DNA from: Haloprofundus halophilus | GTDB taxonomy: Archaea > Halobacteriota > Halobacteria > Halobacteriales > Haloferacaceae | NCBI RefSeq assembly: GCF_003439925.1 | Contig: NZ_QQRR01000002.1 | Coordinates: forward strand, 930,001 to 994,000 | Direction of reading: 5' to 3' | Length of the DNA stretch: 64,000 nucleotides | Part shown: positions 34,845 through 42,370 of the stretch, in pieces | Numbering within the stretch: the first letter of the stretch is position 1 | Layout of the letters: the number at the start of each line of letters is the position of its first letter | Position numbers and translations under genes: made by a program | The notes under the pieces: model-generated | Database searches by the model: none | What the model was told of the DNA's origin: nothing | Seen by the model: the letters and a program-made list of their open reading frames with translations, nothing else

Positions 34845-34953
34845 ACCGTGAGATTCGGTGACCAACGGCAAAAGTGTTGGAGGCGGCGGCGAAATGTGAA
34901 TCGGGCGACGGCGCGGCAGAACCCTCAAGTCACCCCGGCGACCACTCGTCGGT

Positions 34954-35964
34954 ATGCCACTGTTCGACACTGTCCGGCGACCCGAGTACACCGGCGAGCG
35001 TCGTTGTTGGCCGTGTACCGGGGTCAACGCCGCGATTATCGCGGTCGTCTGTCTGCTGCTCGCGCCGTTCTCGTACGGACTCTCGATTCTCGTCGGCCTC
35101 GTCGGCGCCGGCCTCGTCTACCTCCGCGGCTACGCGGTGCCGTACACGCCGGCGTTCGCGCCGAAACTCGTGGCTCGTCTCCCCCTCGACTTCGGGCCGG
35201 ACTACGGCGTCGACGACGGCAGCGGTAGTCTCAGCGACGTCGGCAACGGCGGAAGCGCCGAGGCGGGGACAGACGCGGACGCCGGCGGCGACGACGTCGA
35301 AACCGGTCGCGTCGGCGCTGTCGACGGAGATACCGACGACACTGGCGACGCGGACGACGACGACTCCGGCGACGGCACTGGCGACGCGGACGCCGACGAC
35401 TCCGGCGACGACACCGACAACGCGGACGACGGCGACGACGCCGAGACTCGGCGCTCGGACGCGTTGGCCGACGACGACGTCGACGGCGACGCGCTCGTCC
35501 GCGAACTCGGCGCTGCGGGCGTGTTCACCGACGACGGCGAACTGTACCTCACTGACGCGTTCGCCGACGAGTGGAGCGCCGAGATGGCCGAGTTGCGCGA
35601 CGGCGACCGCGAAACCCTCGCCGCCGCGGCCGCGAGCGCCATGCCCGCGGAGGCGACGTGGGACCTCGACGACGAGTGGGTCGTTCTCGAAGCCGACGGG
35701 GCGAAGACGTGGCTCTCGGAGTCGGTGGCGATCTCGGAGACGGCCGCCGTTCGAGCGCTCCGGTCGCGCGGCGTCGACGACGGCGTGGCCGCACAGGCGG
35801 CGAATCCGCTCCGAATGTTCCTGCCGGAGTGTCCGAATTGCGGCGGGAGCGTCGAGGAGACGACGGTGCGGAACTGCTGCGGCGGGACGATGGGCGTCTA
35901 CGATTCGCCCGATATCGCGGTGCTCGCCTGCGCGGAGTGCGATGAACTGCTGTACGAGTTCTGA
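34954..35964 (+). CDS. Uncharacterised membrane protein with acidic linker and zinc-ribbon end
   Basis: A 336-aa protein. Residues 1-75 contain CWPCTG (18-23) and a hydrophobic hairpin (about 24-62), then an extremely acidic Asp/Gly/Thr linker (about 80-165) with tandem DDSGDG-like repeats. A folded part of about 100 residues (LVRELGAAGVFTDDGELYL onward) follows, and the C-terminus has CPNC, CCGG and CAEC, a zinc-ribbon pattern. I do not recognise a family. The architecture suggests a membrane-anchored cytoplasmic sensor or adaptor. It is convergent with trmB, with stops 10 nt apart. Confidence 0.82.
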   Translation: MPLFDTVRRPEYTGERRCWPCTGVNAAIIAVVCLLLAPFSYGLSILVGLVGAGLVYLRGYAVPYTPAFAPKLVARLPLDFGPDYGVDDGSGSLSDVGNGGSAEAGTDADAGGDDVETGRVGAVDGDTDDTGDADDDDSGDGTGDADADDSGDDTDNADDGDDAETRRSDALADDDVDGDALVRELGAAGVFTDDGELYLTDAFADEWSAEMAELRDGDRETLAAAAASAMPAEATWDLDDEWVVLEADGAKTWLSESVAISETAAVRALRSRGVDDGVAAQAANPLRMFLPECPNCGGSVEETTVRNCCGGTMGVYDSPDIAVLACAECDELLYEF

Positions 35965-35974
35965 ACCGAGAGAA

Positions 35975-37066
35975 TCAGTCGTCGTCTGCGCGCTGTGCGC
36001 CGTCGCGGAGTCGCTCGGCGCGTCCCGGCGGCTCCTCGCGACCGATGCGGATGTCCTGACCTTCGACGTCTTCGAGCGCCGCGACCAGCCCGCCGACGTG
36101 GACGGGTCCGTCCTCGGTTTCGACGACGAGCGAGGCGACTTCCTCGGTGTCCTCGAAGGCGAGGTCGACGACTCGGCCCTCGACGACGACCGGGTCGCCG
36201 GTCTCGATGTCGCGGCCCTCGACGGTCGCGTAAAACTCGCCGTCGAGGTCGCGGATATCCTTCACCGCGCGGCGAATCGAGGCGTAGCGCCGGGGGAAGG
36301 GGCGGTTCTTCCCGTCGGCGGTGAGCGTCTCCGCCGTCGTCCAGAGGACGGTCCCGAAGAAGCCGGAGACCAGAAAGCCGAGCGCCGAGCGGTTGAAGAT
36401 GACGCCGTAGCGGTCGCGGTCGTCGCGGAGGGCGTCCTGCGTCGCGTAGATGGAGTACTCGCCGTCGGCGACGGCCAAGACGGGCGTCGTGATACCTCGG
36501 CGGGTTCGTGCGATGGTACAGACGTCCGCGTAGTCGAACTCCGCGGGGTCGGGCGCTTGCGAGGCGGGCGTGACGAGCAGGTCGATGCTCACGCCGTCGT
36601 CGGTCGCCGCGACCAGATCCTCGTGAAAGCGCTGGAGCAGGTCCGGCGTCAGCGAGAGCACGAGTTCGAACTCGGCGGAGTCGATGATCTCCTCGATGTA
36701 GCGGAGAATCGTCGACCGCGATTTGACGAGCGAGACGGCCTCCGTCTCGCGTGCGGGGGCGGTGTAGCGCGCGCCGAGTTCCTCGACCATCTCGGTGAAC
36801 GAGTCCCGGAAGTTGCCGAAGGCGTTCTCGGGGTCGACCGCGACGATCTTCATCGGCCGCGACTCCCGGAGTTCGACGAGTCCCCGGTCGGCGAGGCTCC
36901 GAACCGTGTCGTACACCCGCGGTTGCGGGATGTCGGTCCGGTCGGCGATTTCGCTCGCGGTCAGTTGCCCGTGTTCCAAGACGGCGAGGTACGCGTCAAT
37001 CTCGTACTCGCCGAGGTTGAAGCGCTCGCCGACACGCTCCATCGTGAGTCGGAGGTCGTCGACCAT
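35975..37066 (-). CDS. trmB: TrmB family sugar-responsive transcriptional regulator
   Basis: A 363-aa regulator of central carbon metabolism. Residues 1-90 hold the TrmB winged helix ([20 protein letters not shown], with recognition part [13 protein letters not shown]). The middle and C-terminal part is the TrmB sugar-binding domain. In Halobacterium and Haloferax the orthologue binds TACT-N7/8-GAGTA sites and responds to glucose, activating gluconeogenic genes and repressing uptake and glycolytic genes, depending on site position. The ATG at 37066 is preferred: a perfect TACT-N7-GAGTA site overlaps its own TATA region 34-49 nt upstream, which implies autoregulation. Confidence 0.93.
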   Translation of the reverse strand: MVDDLRLTMERVGERFNLGEYEIDAYLAVLEHGQLTASEIADRTDIPQPRVYDTVRSLADRGLVELRESRPMKIVAVDPENAFGNFRDSFTEMVEELGARYTAPARETEAVSLVKSRSTILRYIEEIIDSAEFELVLSLTPDLLQRFHEDLVAATDDGVSIDLLVTPASQAPDPAEFDYADVCTIARTRRGITTPVLAVADGEYSIYATQDALRDDRDRYGVIFNRSALGFLVSGFFGTVLWTTAETLTADGKNRPFPRRYASIRRAVKDIRDLDGEFYATVEGRDIETGDPVVVEGRVVDLAFEDTEEVASLVVETEDGPVHVGGLVAALEDVEGQDIRIGREEPPGRAERLRDGAQRADDD

Positions 37067-37099
37067 GATGAACGGGCCACACTCCGTACGTAAGTGATT

Positions 37100-37115
37100 T
37101 ACTATAATATGAGTA
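37100..37115 (-). promoter_or_regulatory. TrmB operator at its own promoter
   Basis: The sequence TACTATAATATGAGTA is an exact TACT-N7-GAGTA match. On the minus strand its centre supplies the AT-rich ATATTATAG that serves as TATA box for the trmB ATG at 37066, so bound TrmB would block TBP/TFB access. Confidence 0.75.
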
Positions 37116-37209
37116 GCACACGGTTCCGAAAACACGTTGTGTGGGCTGCTTGAACGTTCGGCGCAACCGGCTATCAACGTTCTGGTCTACGTCCCCCGCA
37201 GCGGTGGCG

Positions 37210-37959
37210 CTACATGTACATTCGGTCTTCGGCCGTGTCGCTCTCGCGGGTCTCGATGCGCTCGGCCAGTTCGCCGTAGTACTGTCGGACGCGCTCTGCG
37301 AACGCTTCGAGCGGACCGGTGTCGACGCCGAGGTCGTACACCTCGTCGACGGTGTCGAGCAGCCGCAAGGCGGCTTCTACGTCGGGGACCTGCGCGTGGA
37401 CCGGCGTGACGTAGACGCAGACGCCGAGCGGCGAGGAGAGGCCGCGTTCGACGAACGCCGCGTTCGTCCCGTCGAGGAAGCCGTTACCCATCGGCGGAAC
37501 CTCGGTTCCGGCGAGCCGGGACTCCCGGTAGTCGTCGGTAGCGATGTAGAAGGTTCGGTGCTGCTCGGGGCCGTGCGGAACCGGTACGCCCGAGAGAATG
37601 GCGACTTCCTCGACGTTCGCGGTCTCCGTCCAGTCGAGAATCGCGTCCGAGAACATCTTTCCCGCCGCCGCCGGGACGAACAGTTCGCTGACGAGCACGG
37701 TGAGGTCGATGTCCGACCGGGAGAACAGTCGCGTGTGGTGCCGGGGTCGACCGTTCTCGAACGGCGTGATGGCGGGGAGACCGGCGGCGGTGATGTGGCC
37801 CGTCTGTTCCAGTTCGAGGTGGTCGACGAGGTAGTCGACGGCGGTGAGCCCGGCGAGGCCGAACGTCGAAAAGCCCGCCAGGAGCGTTTCGCTGGGTTCG
37901 GTTTCGTGCGTGACGTGGAAGTCCAACGTCGGTCGTGGAGTCGGTTGCGAAGCGGCCAT
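37210..37959 (-). CDS. PAC2 family protein (proteasome assembly chaperone-like)
   Basis: A 249-aa protein of the PAC2/PbaB group, whose members help assemble or regulate proteasomes; archaeal PbaB binds the alpha ring. The signature GFSTFGLAGLTAVDYLVDHL lies at about 28-47. Next come AILSGVPVPHGPE and TNAAFVERGL, the phosphate-loop-like parts conserved in the family. The C-terminus ends AEDRMYM, close to the HbYX-like tail (hydrophobic-Tyr-X) used to dock on proteasome alpha subunits. That tail is the most telling detail. The ATG at 37959 is the family start. It is divergent from mscS. Confidence 0.9.
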   Translation of the reverse strand: MAASQPTPRPTLDFHVTHETEPSETLLAGFSTFGLAGLTAVDYLVDHLELEQTGHITAAGLPAITPFENGRPRHHTRLFSRSDIDLTVLVSELFVPAAAGKMFSDAILDWTETANVEEVAILSGVPVPHGPEQHRTFYIATDDYRESRLAGTEVPPMGNGFLDGTNAAFVERGLSSPLGVCVYVTPVHAQVPDVEAALRLLDTVDEVYDLGVDTGPLEAFAERVRQYYGELAERIETRESDTAEDRMYM

Positions 37960-37994
37960 ATCACAGATACCGACGGACGGGGATTTAGCGATTC

Positions 37995-38078
37995 GCCGTC
38001 CGTCGTTCGCTCTCCGCCATCCGTCGTTCGCTCTCCACCGTCCGTCGTTCGCCCTCCGCCGCCCGTCGCTCGCCCTCC
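37995..38078. repeat. Four 21-bp tandem repeats between PAC2 and mscS
   Basis: Four direct units of consensus RCCRYCCGTCGYTCGCYCTCC (21 bp) run head to tail, with a partial fifth. They sit in the divergent promoter region of the PAC2 gene and mscS. The unit is a multiple of three and the pattern resembles short variable tandem repeats; no protein is encoded there. Confidence 0.88.
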
Positions 38079-38154
38079 ACCGCCCGCTTCGTACGGCCGC
38101 GGCGTCGCCTCCGGAGGACAACGCTTTTTCGCGTTGCCTGAGTCACGTGTCTCA

Positions 38155-39207
38155 ATGATAGCGGGTCGAGTACCGGCGGTTCCGCCCGTCGTCCTCCAGC
38201 AGACGACCACCCCCGACGGCTCCGAGAGCACCGCAGAGGGCGTCGGTAAGCTCCTCGCCAGTCTCGTCCCCGAGTGGCTCCAGCAGATTCCGGGCTGGCG
38301 GTTCGCCCTCGCGCTGCTCATCCTCCTGGCCGGCGTCTACCTCTCGAAACTCGTCGTCCGACTGCTCGGTCGTCCCGTCGCAAAGCGGTTCGCTCGCCAG
38401 AGCGTCGCGCAGCTGGTGCTCTCGGGCATCAGGGTCCTCGTCGTCATCCTCTCGATGTTCGTCGCGCTCGGCGCGTACAACGTCACCTTCCCCGACATCT
38501 TCGTCTTCGGGACCGTGTTCACTGCGGTGGTCGGTATCGTCCTCGCGCCCATCATCGGCAGCGTCATCAACGGGCTGTTCATCCTCGCCGACCAGCCGTA
38601 CGAGATCGGCGACATGATCGAACTCGACAGCGGCGAGCGCGGCTTCGTCGAGGAGATAACGATTCGGTACACGAAGATGTTCACCCTCGACAACACCTTC
38701 CTCGTGCTGCCGAACTCCTCGATCCGCGAACGCGACGTCGTCAACCACTCCGCGGAGGACAAACGGACGCGACTCACGCTCAACGTCGTGGTCACCTACG
38801 AGTCGGACGTCGAGACGGCGCGACGACTCATCGAACGGGCGGCGCGGAACTGCGAGGACGTCATCGAGGGGGGTCCCGCCATCCGCATCGGCAGCGCCCG
38901 TTACCCGGCGAAACCGACGTGCTACCTCGACGAGTACGGCGACCACGGTATCGTCCTGACGCTGCGTTACTGGGCGAAACAGCCGTACAAGCTTCTCACC
39001 GTTCGCTCGAAGGTCCAGACGCGAATCAAGACGCAGTTCGAGGAGTCCGACGCGACGCTGGAGTTCGCCTACCCGCACCAGCACCTCGTCTTCGACGAGA
39101 CCAGCGGCACGGCGAACGTGAACGTCGACACCGGGAACTGGCGGTCGCTCCCCGGCGACGGCGAGCGCATCTCGAACGCCGAGGACCCCTCCGGGCGGAA
39201 CACCTGA
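38155..39207 (+). CDS. Small-conductance mechanosensitive channel (MscS)
   Basis: A 350-aa MscS-type channel that opens under membrane tension to release solutes after osmotic downshock, a need in halophiles. Three transmembrane segments (about 48-68, 90-110 and 118-150) are followed by the pore-lining region and the beta domain with DQPYEIGDMIELDSGERGFV (quoted in part: GDMIELDSGERGFVEEI) and VLPNSSIRERDVVN, the family signature. The C-terminal cage domain follows and a 40-aa hydrophilic tail ends the chain. The ATG at 38155 (MIAGRVPAVPPVV) starts with a hydrophobic segment that could be a signal peptide or fourth helix. Confidence 0.94.
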   Translation: MIAGRVPAVPPVVLQQTTTPDGSESTAEGVGKLLASLVPEWLQQIPGWRFALALLILLAGVYLSKLVVRLLGRPVAKRFARQSVAQLVLSGIRVLVVILSMFVALGAYNVTFPDIFVFGTVFTAVVGIVLAPIIGSVINGLFILADQPYEIGDMIELDSGERGFVEEITIRYTKMFTLDNTFLVLPNSSIRERDVVNHSAEDKRTRLTLNVVVTYESDVETARRLIERAARNCEDVIEGGPAIRIGSARYPAKPTCYLDEYGDHGIVLTLRYWAKQPYKLLTVRSKVQTRIKTQFEESDATLEFAYPHQHLVFDETSGTANVNVDTGNWRSLPGDGERISNAEDPSGRNT

Positions 39208-39223
39208 GTCTCGAACTCGCGCG

Positions 39224-40960
39224 CTACGGATACGGATGGAACGGCGCGTCCAACTGCGCCTCGAATCCGAGGTCCGCCGGCACTCGGCGCGCTCGCTCGC
39301 CGAAGAACGTTTCGCCCGTAAAGAGCGGCTGCGCCTCCGGGGCGACGACTCTGACCGCCTCGAACCCGAGCGCCGCCACGTCGGGCGTCGTGACCCGCGC
39401 AGCGTAGGTGTCGAGACCCGCGGCGGACGCCCGCGAGACGACCGCTTCGAGCTCTTCGGTACCCGACAGCTCGGCGGTCCCCACGTCGTCGGCGCGTACC
39501 CGGCCGGCGGCGTCGACGAACCGACGCGCCGCCCGCGGGAAGTCGGCGTACTCGCCGATAGCGCCGCTCTCGCCGGCCGCCCGTTCGGGACCCATCGAAC
39601 GGAGTTCGGTCCAGTTCTGCAGCGCCTCCGCGAGCGCCGAGCGAGCGGCCGCCGTGGCGTCCAGATTCGCCCCGGAGCCGAGGGCGAAGCGCGGCCACGC
39701 GGCCGCTCCGTCTTCCCCCCTCTCGGCACTCGCACCGCCGCGATGGACCGCGACGGCGACGACCGGGACGTCGACGTCCTGCGTCACCAGGAGCGGCGTC
39801 ACCGACAGCGACTCCGCGCGTGCGCGGCCGACGAGCGCCTCGAACCCGTCGTCGTCGACGACGAGTTCCAGCGGGTCGAACGTCGAGTACCACGCGAGCA
39901 TCGTCGCGTCGCGTTCGAGCACCTCGTACAGTCCCGAGAGGCAGGCTTCGACCGTCGAGTTGCCGAGGCCGAGACCGGTCGTGATGGCGGGCTTGTGCCG
40001 TTCGGTCGGCGGCGGGAACTGGACGAACTCCGCCGGGAGCGAGACGGCCTCTCGGGAGTCGAGGTCGGTCCCCTCGACCCACTGAATCGCCTCGTCTCGA
40101 CCCGCCGTCTCCCGCCCATCGGGGCGGACGAACCGCCGCGGCGAAACCGGGTTCGCGCGGTTCGTCTCCGGGGCGGTGACGAACTCCCCGCTTCGGTAGA
40201 CGCCCGCACAGTAGCGCTCTAACGCCTCGCCGAGCGCTTTCATGAACGCCGGGTTCCAGTCGGCGTCGGCGCCGGCGGCGAACTCGGCCGCCCGGGCGTC
40301 CGAGAAGACGGTCGTGTCCGCGGTCTGTGCGAAGTAGTACGGCACCGGGAACGACTCGCGCTCGCCGACGCTGCGGACGAGGCCGACCCGGTCGTCGAGC
40401 GCCCGCTCGGCCCGCGCGAGCGAGTCGTCGAGGTCGGCGTCGCGGTGAGCGAACGAGAGCGTCCGGTCGCGGGGAGCGGCGCAGTCACAGCCCGGAACCG
40501 GGTGGAACTCCCGTTCGGGGCCGGGTAGTTCGACCACGGTTCCCGCGACGCCGTCGCCCGAGAGCAGCGAGACGGCGCGCCGACCCGCGACGGCACCGGC
40601 GAGGCGGACCGCCGCCCTGTCGCCGCGGGGGCGGTCGGCCGTCACGTCGTCGTCGAGGTTCGAGGAGACGCGCGCGCGGAGGCAGCGGAAACACCCCGAT
40701 TCGGCGTCGAACACGGAGACAGAGGCGTCGAGCGCGGAGAGGGGGTGGCCCCCGACGCCGCCGATCTCGACGGCGACCCAGCGGTCGGCGAGGTCGTTCG
40801 CCCGCGCGAACGCGTCGCTTCCGGCGGGCGCGACGACGGCACCGACGTCGAAGTCGGCGAGGGAGCTGGGTGTCGTTTCCGAGACCTGTGCGTCGATGTC
40901 CGCGAACGCGGCGCGAAGCGACTCCGCGGCGGGACCCGAGCCGACGAGACCGACGTGCAT
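39224..40960 (-). CDS. YcaO family protein with E1-like N-terminal domain
   Basis: A 578-aa protein. The first 170 residues begin MHVGLVGSGPAAESLRAAF, resembling the Rossmann-like start of ThiF/E1 or TOMM cyclodehydratase C-proteins, and contain C90/C93 and C158/C160, a pattern suited to one zinc. From about 190 the YcaO domain follows, with ATP-binding glutamates in KALGEALERYCAG, YEVLERDATML and SALAEALQNW. The C-terminus ends PFHPYP, near the proline-rich end of azoline-forming YcaOs. YcaO enzymes activate a peptide amide with ATP to form azoline, thioamide or amidine groups. No precursor peptide or TfuA partner is adjacent. Confidence 0.9.
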   Translation of the reverse strand: MHVGLVGSGPAAESLRAAFADIDAQVSETTPSSLADFDVGAVVAPAGSDAFARANDLADRWVAVEIGGVGGHPLSALDASVSVFDAESGCFRCLRARVSSNLDDDVTADRPRGDRAAVRLAGAVAGRRAVSLLSGDGVAGTVVELPGPEREFHPVPGCDCAAPRDRTLSFAHRDADLDDSLARAERALDDRVGLVRSVGERESFPVPYYFAQTADTTVFSDARAAEFAAGADADWNPAFMKALGEALERYCAGVYRSGEFVTAPETNRANPVSPRRFVRPDGRETAGRDEAIQWVEGTDLDSREAVSLPAEFVQFPPPTERHKPAITTGLGLGNSTVEACLSGLYEVLERDATMLAWYSTFDPLELVVDDDGFEALVGRARAESLSVTPLLVTQDVDVPVVAVAVHRGGASAERGEDGAAAWPRFALGSGANLDATAAARSALAEALQNWTELRSMGPERAAGESGAIGEYADFPRAARRFVDAAGRVRADDVGTAELSGTEELEAVVSRASAAGLDTYAARVTTPDVAALGFEAVRVVAPEAQPLFTGETFFGERARRVPADLGFEAQLDAPFHPYP

Positions 40961-41121
40961 GGCTCGCCAGAGGGACGAGAGGAAAGAAAAGGCGTCGTTC
41001 GGCGTGTCGAACTCGACGGGGTTCCGCACGCCGACGTGGCGGGGATACGGTCGCGGAGACGGTGCGGCCGCTGTCGGGTGTAGTGCCACAGTACCGCGCG
41101 CGAGGCCATCGGCCGAGCGCG

Positions 41122-41198
41122 CGGCCTTTTTAGTCCAGGTTTTTGCACCGAGTGGGTTGCGCGAAGCGCGGCCCCGAGGTGGAAAAACGTGGGTTTAG
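41122..41198. terminator. Dispersed haloarchaeal bidirectional terminator-like element, copy 2
   Basis: Begins CGGCCTTTTTAGTCCAG, has a GC hairpin around TTGCGCGAAGCGCGGC, and ends GGAAAAACGTGGGTTTAG, where the minus-strand stop TAA of the TbsP gene is embedded. The flanks match copy 1 at 8302-8374 (20 of 22 bases at the left core), while the hairpin differs. It would stop TbsP transcription before the downstream YcaO promoter. Confidence 0.6.
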
Positions 41199-42013
41199 TT
41201 GAGCATGCTCATCGCGACGCTGGCGAGTTCGTCGCCGCTGGCGCCGCGGAGTCGGTCGTCGCCGAGTTTGAGGCGGAGGCGCGGGCGACCGACGTCGATG
41301 GGGACCTTCTCCGTGTCGATGAGGCCCATGTCTTCGAGCTTCGTCTTCGTGCGCGAGAACGTCGCCTTCGAGGCGATGCCGACGTCTTCGCCCCACTTCG
41401 AGATGTCGTACAGCAGGACGTCGTTCTTCGCCGCGACGAGGAGGCTGATGGTGACTTCGTCGAGACCGTCGCCGTCACCGCGCGCGGTTTCGAGCGAGGC
41501 GAGGACGGCGTCGAAGTCCGACTCCGCCTGGTCGCCGATCTCGGTTCCGAGCGTGTCGCGGACGCGCGAAATCGGGGGCGTGCGGAGTTTGAAGTCGGGC
41601 GACTCCTCCCAGAGCGTCTCGTACGTCTCGAAGGCGGCGTCGACGAACTCGGCGTCTTCGGTCGTCAGCGCGGCGACGCGGTCGTTCGCGGTGACCAGCG
41701 CCATCACGGCGTCGCTGGTGACGAGCAACGCGTTGTCGATCTCCTCGTCGATGGTGCGCATCGAGAGCGCGCCCGCGTCGATGAGGTCGGCGGCGTTGCT
41801 GGCGACGATGAAGTCGCCCATCACGTCTTTCAGGATTCCTTCGTCGGCGACCATCCGGATGGTCGGCAGGTCCGTGTCTACCGAAGTAGCGACGGCGATG
41901 AGCTCCTCGACCGCTTCGGCCGACGGGTCGACGACGAACAGTTCGTCGTCTGCGTCTTCCAGCGCGGCGCTGAGAATATCCTCTATCTGTTCTTCGAGTA
42001 AATTCGAGGCCAT
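41195..42013 (-). CDS. tbsP: TbsP-like transcriptional regulator
   Basis: A 272-aa haloarchaeal protein starting MASNLLEEQIEDILSAALED. The first 150 residues form an acidic alpha/beta domain of unknown ligand; the C-terminal 90 residues contain a winged-helix with LLVAAKNDVLLYDISKWGED followed by GIASKATFSRTKTKLEDMGL, the recognition helix. I identify it with the DUF5821/TbsP family. In Haloferax volcanii TbsP acts with TrmB at gapII and shapes cell form and glycolysis. The presence of trmB 4 kb away supports a shared role. The TATA box (minus strand TTAATATTAAATAATC, about 42040-42055) is strong. Confidence 0.75.
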   Translation of the reverse strand: MASNLLEEQIEDILSAALEDADDELFVVDPSAEAVEELIAVATSVDTDLPTIRMVADEGILKDVMGDFIVASNAADLIDAGALSMRTIDEEIDNALLVTSDAVMALVTANDRVAALTTEDAEFVDAAFETYETLWEESPDFKLRTPPISRVRDTLGTEIGDQAESDFDAVLASLETARGDGDGLDEVTISLLVAAKNDVLLYDISKWGEDVGIASKATFSRTKTKLEDMGLIDTEKVPIDVGRPRLRLKLGDDRLRGASGDELASVAMSMLN

Positions 42014-42172
42014 GTTGCTGTGGTCATAAACGGTGCGTGATTATTTAATATTAACGCTAATTCGCGGTTGGATTCGTAGAACGCCCGAGAACGCTTTCGA
42101 CGGCCCCGGTTGTTTGTTATTCTACACTTTCCGCAATTGTTAACTACCGTCATGCTACATAATTCGCCGTAT

Positions 42173-42355
42173 ATGTCAGAGAACTATTCCGAACGGAGTC
42201 ACATCGTAACGTCTGCGACGACGTTCGTCGCTCGACACCCGCGCGTGTTCGTGGTCTGTATCGCACTCCTCCTGGGAATCGGGACGCAGGGGACAGTCGG
42301 CGCGGAGACGTTTGTGGAGCCGTACAACGCTCACAGTACGTCTACCGGTCCGTAA
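42173..42355 (+). CDS. 60-residue single-span or secreted peptide facing CHAT gene
   Basis: A 60-aa protein starting MSENYSERSHIVTSATTFVA, with one hydrophobic stretch (about residues 25-43, VFVVCIALLLGIGTQGTVGA) followed by a short polar tail that ends in Gly-Pro. It could be a membrane anchor or an exported peptide with cleavage near VGA-ET. TACATAATT at 42152-42160 is a TATA box spaced for a leaderless start at this ATG. The layout recalls a group of very short haloarchaeal proteins (DUF7503-type), but this is not verified. It converges with the CHAT gene, stops 15 nt apart. Confidence 0.55.
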   Translation: MSENYSERSHIVTSATTFVARHPRVFVVCIALLLGIGTQGTVGAETFVEPYNAHSTSTGP

Positions 42356-42370
42356 TCGGGGGTTCGGTGC

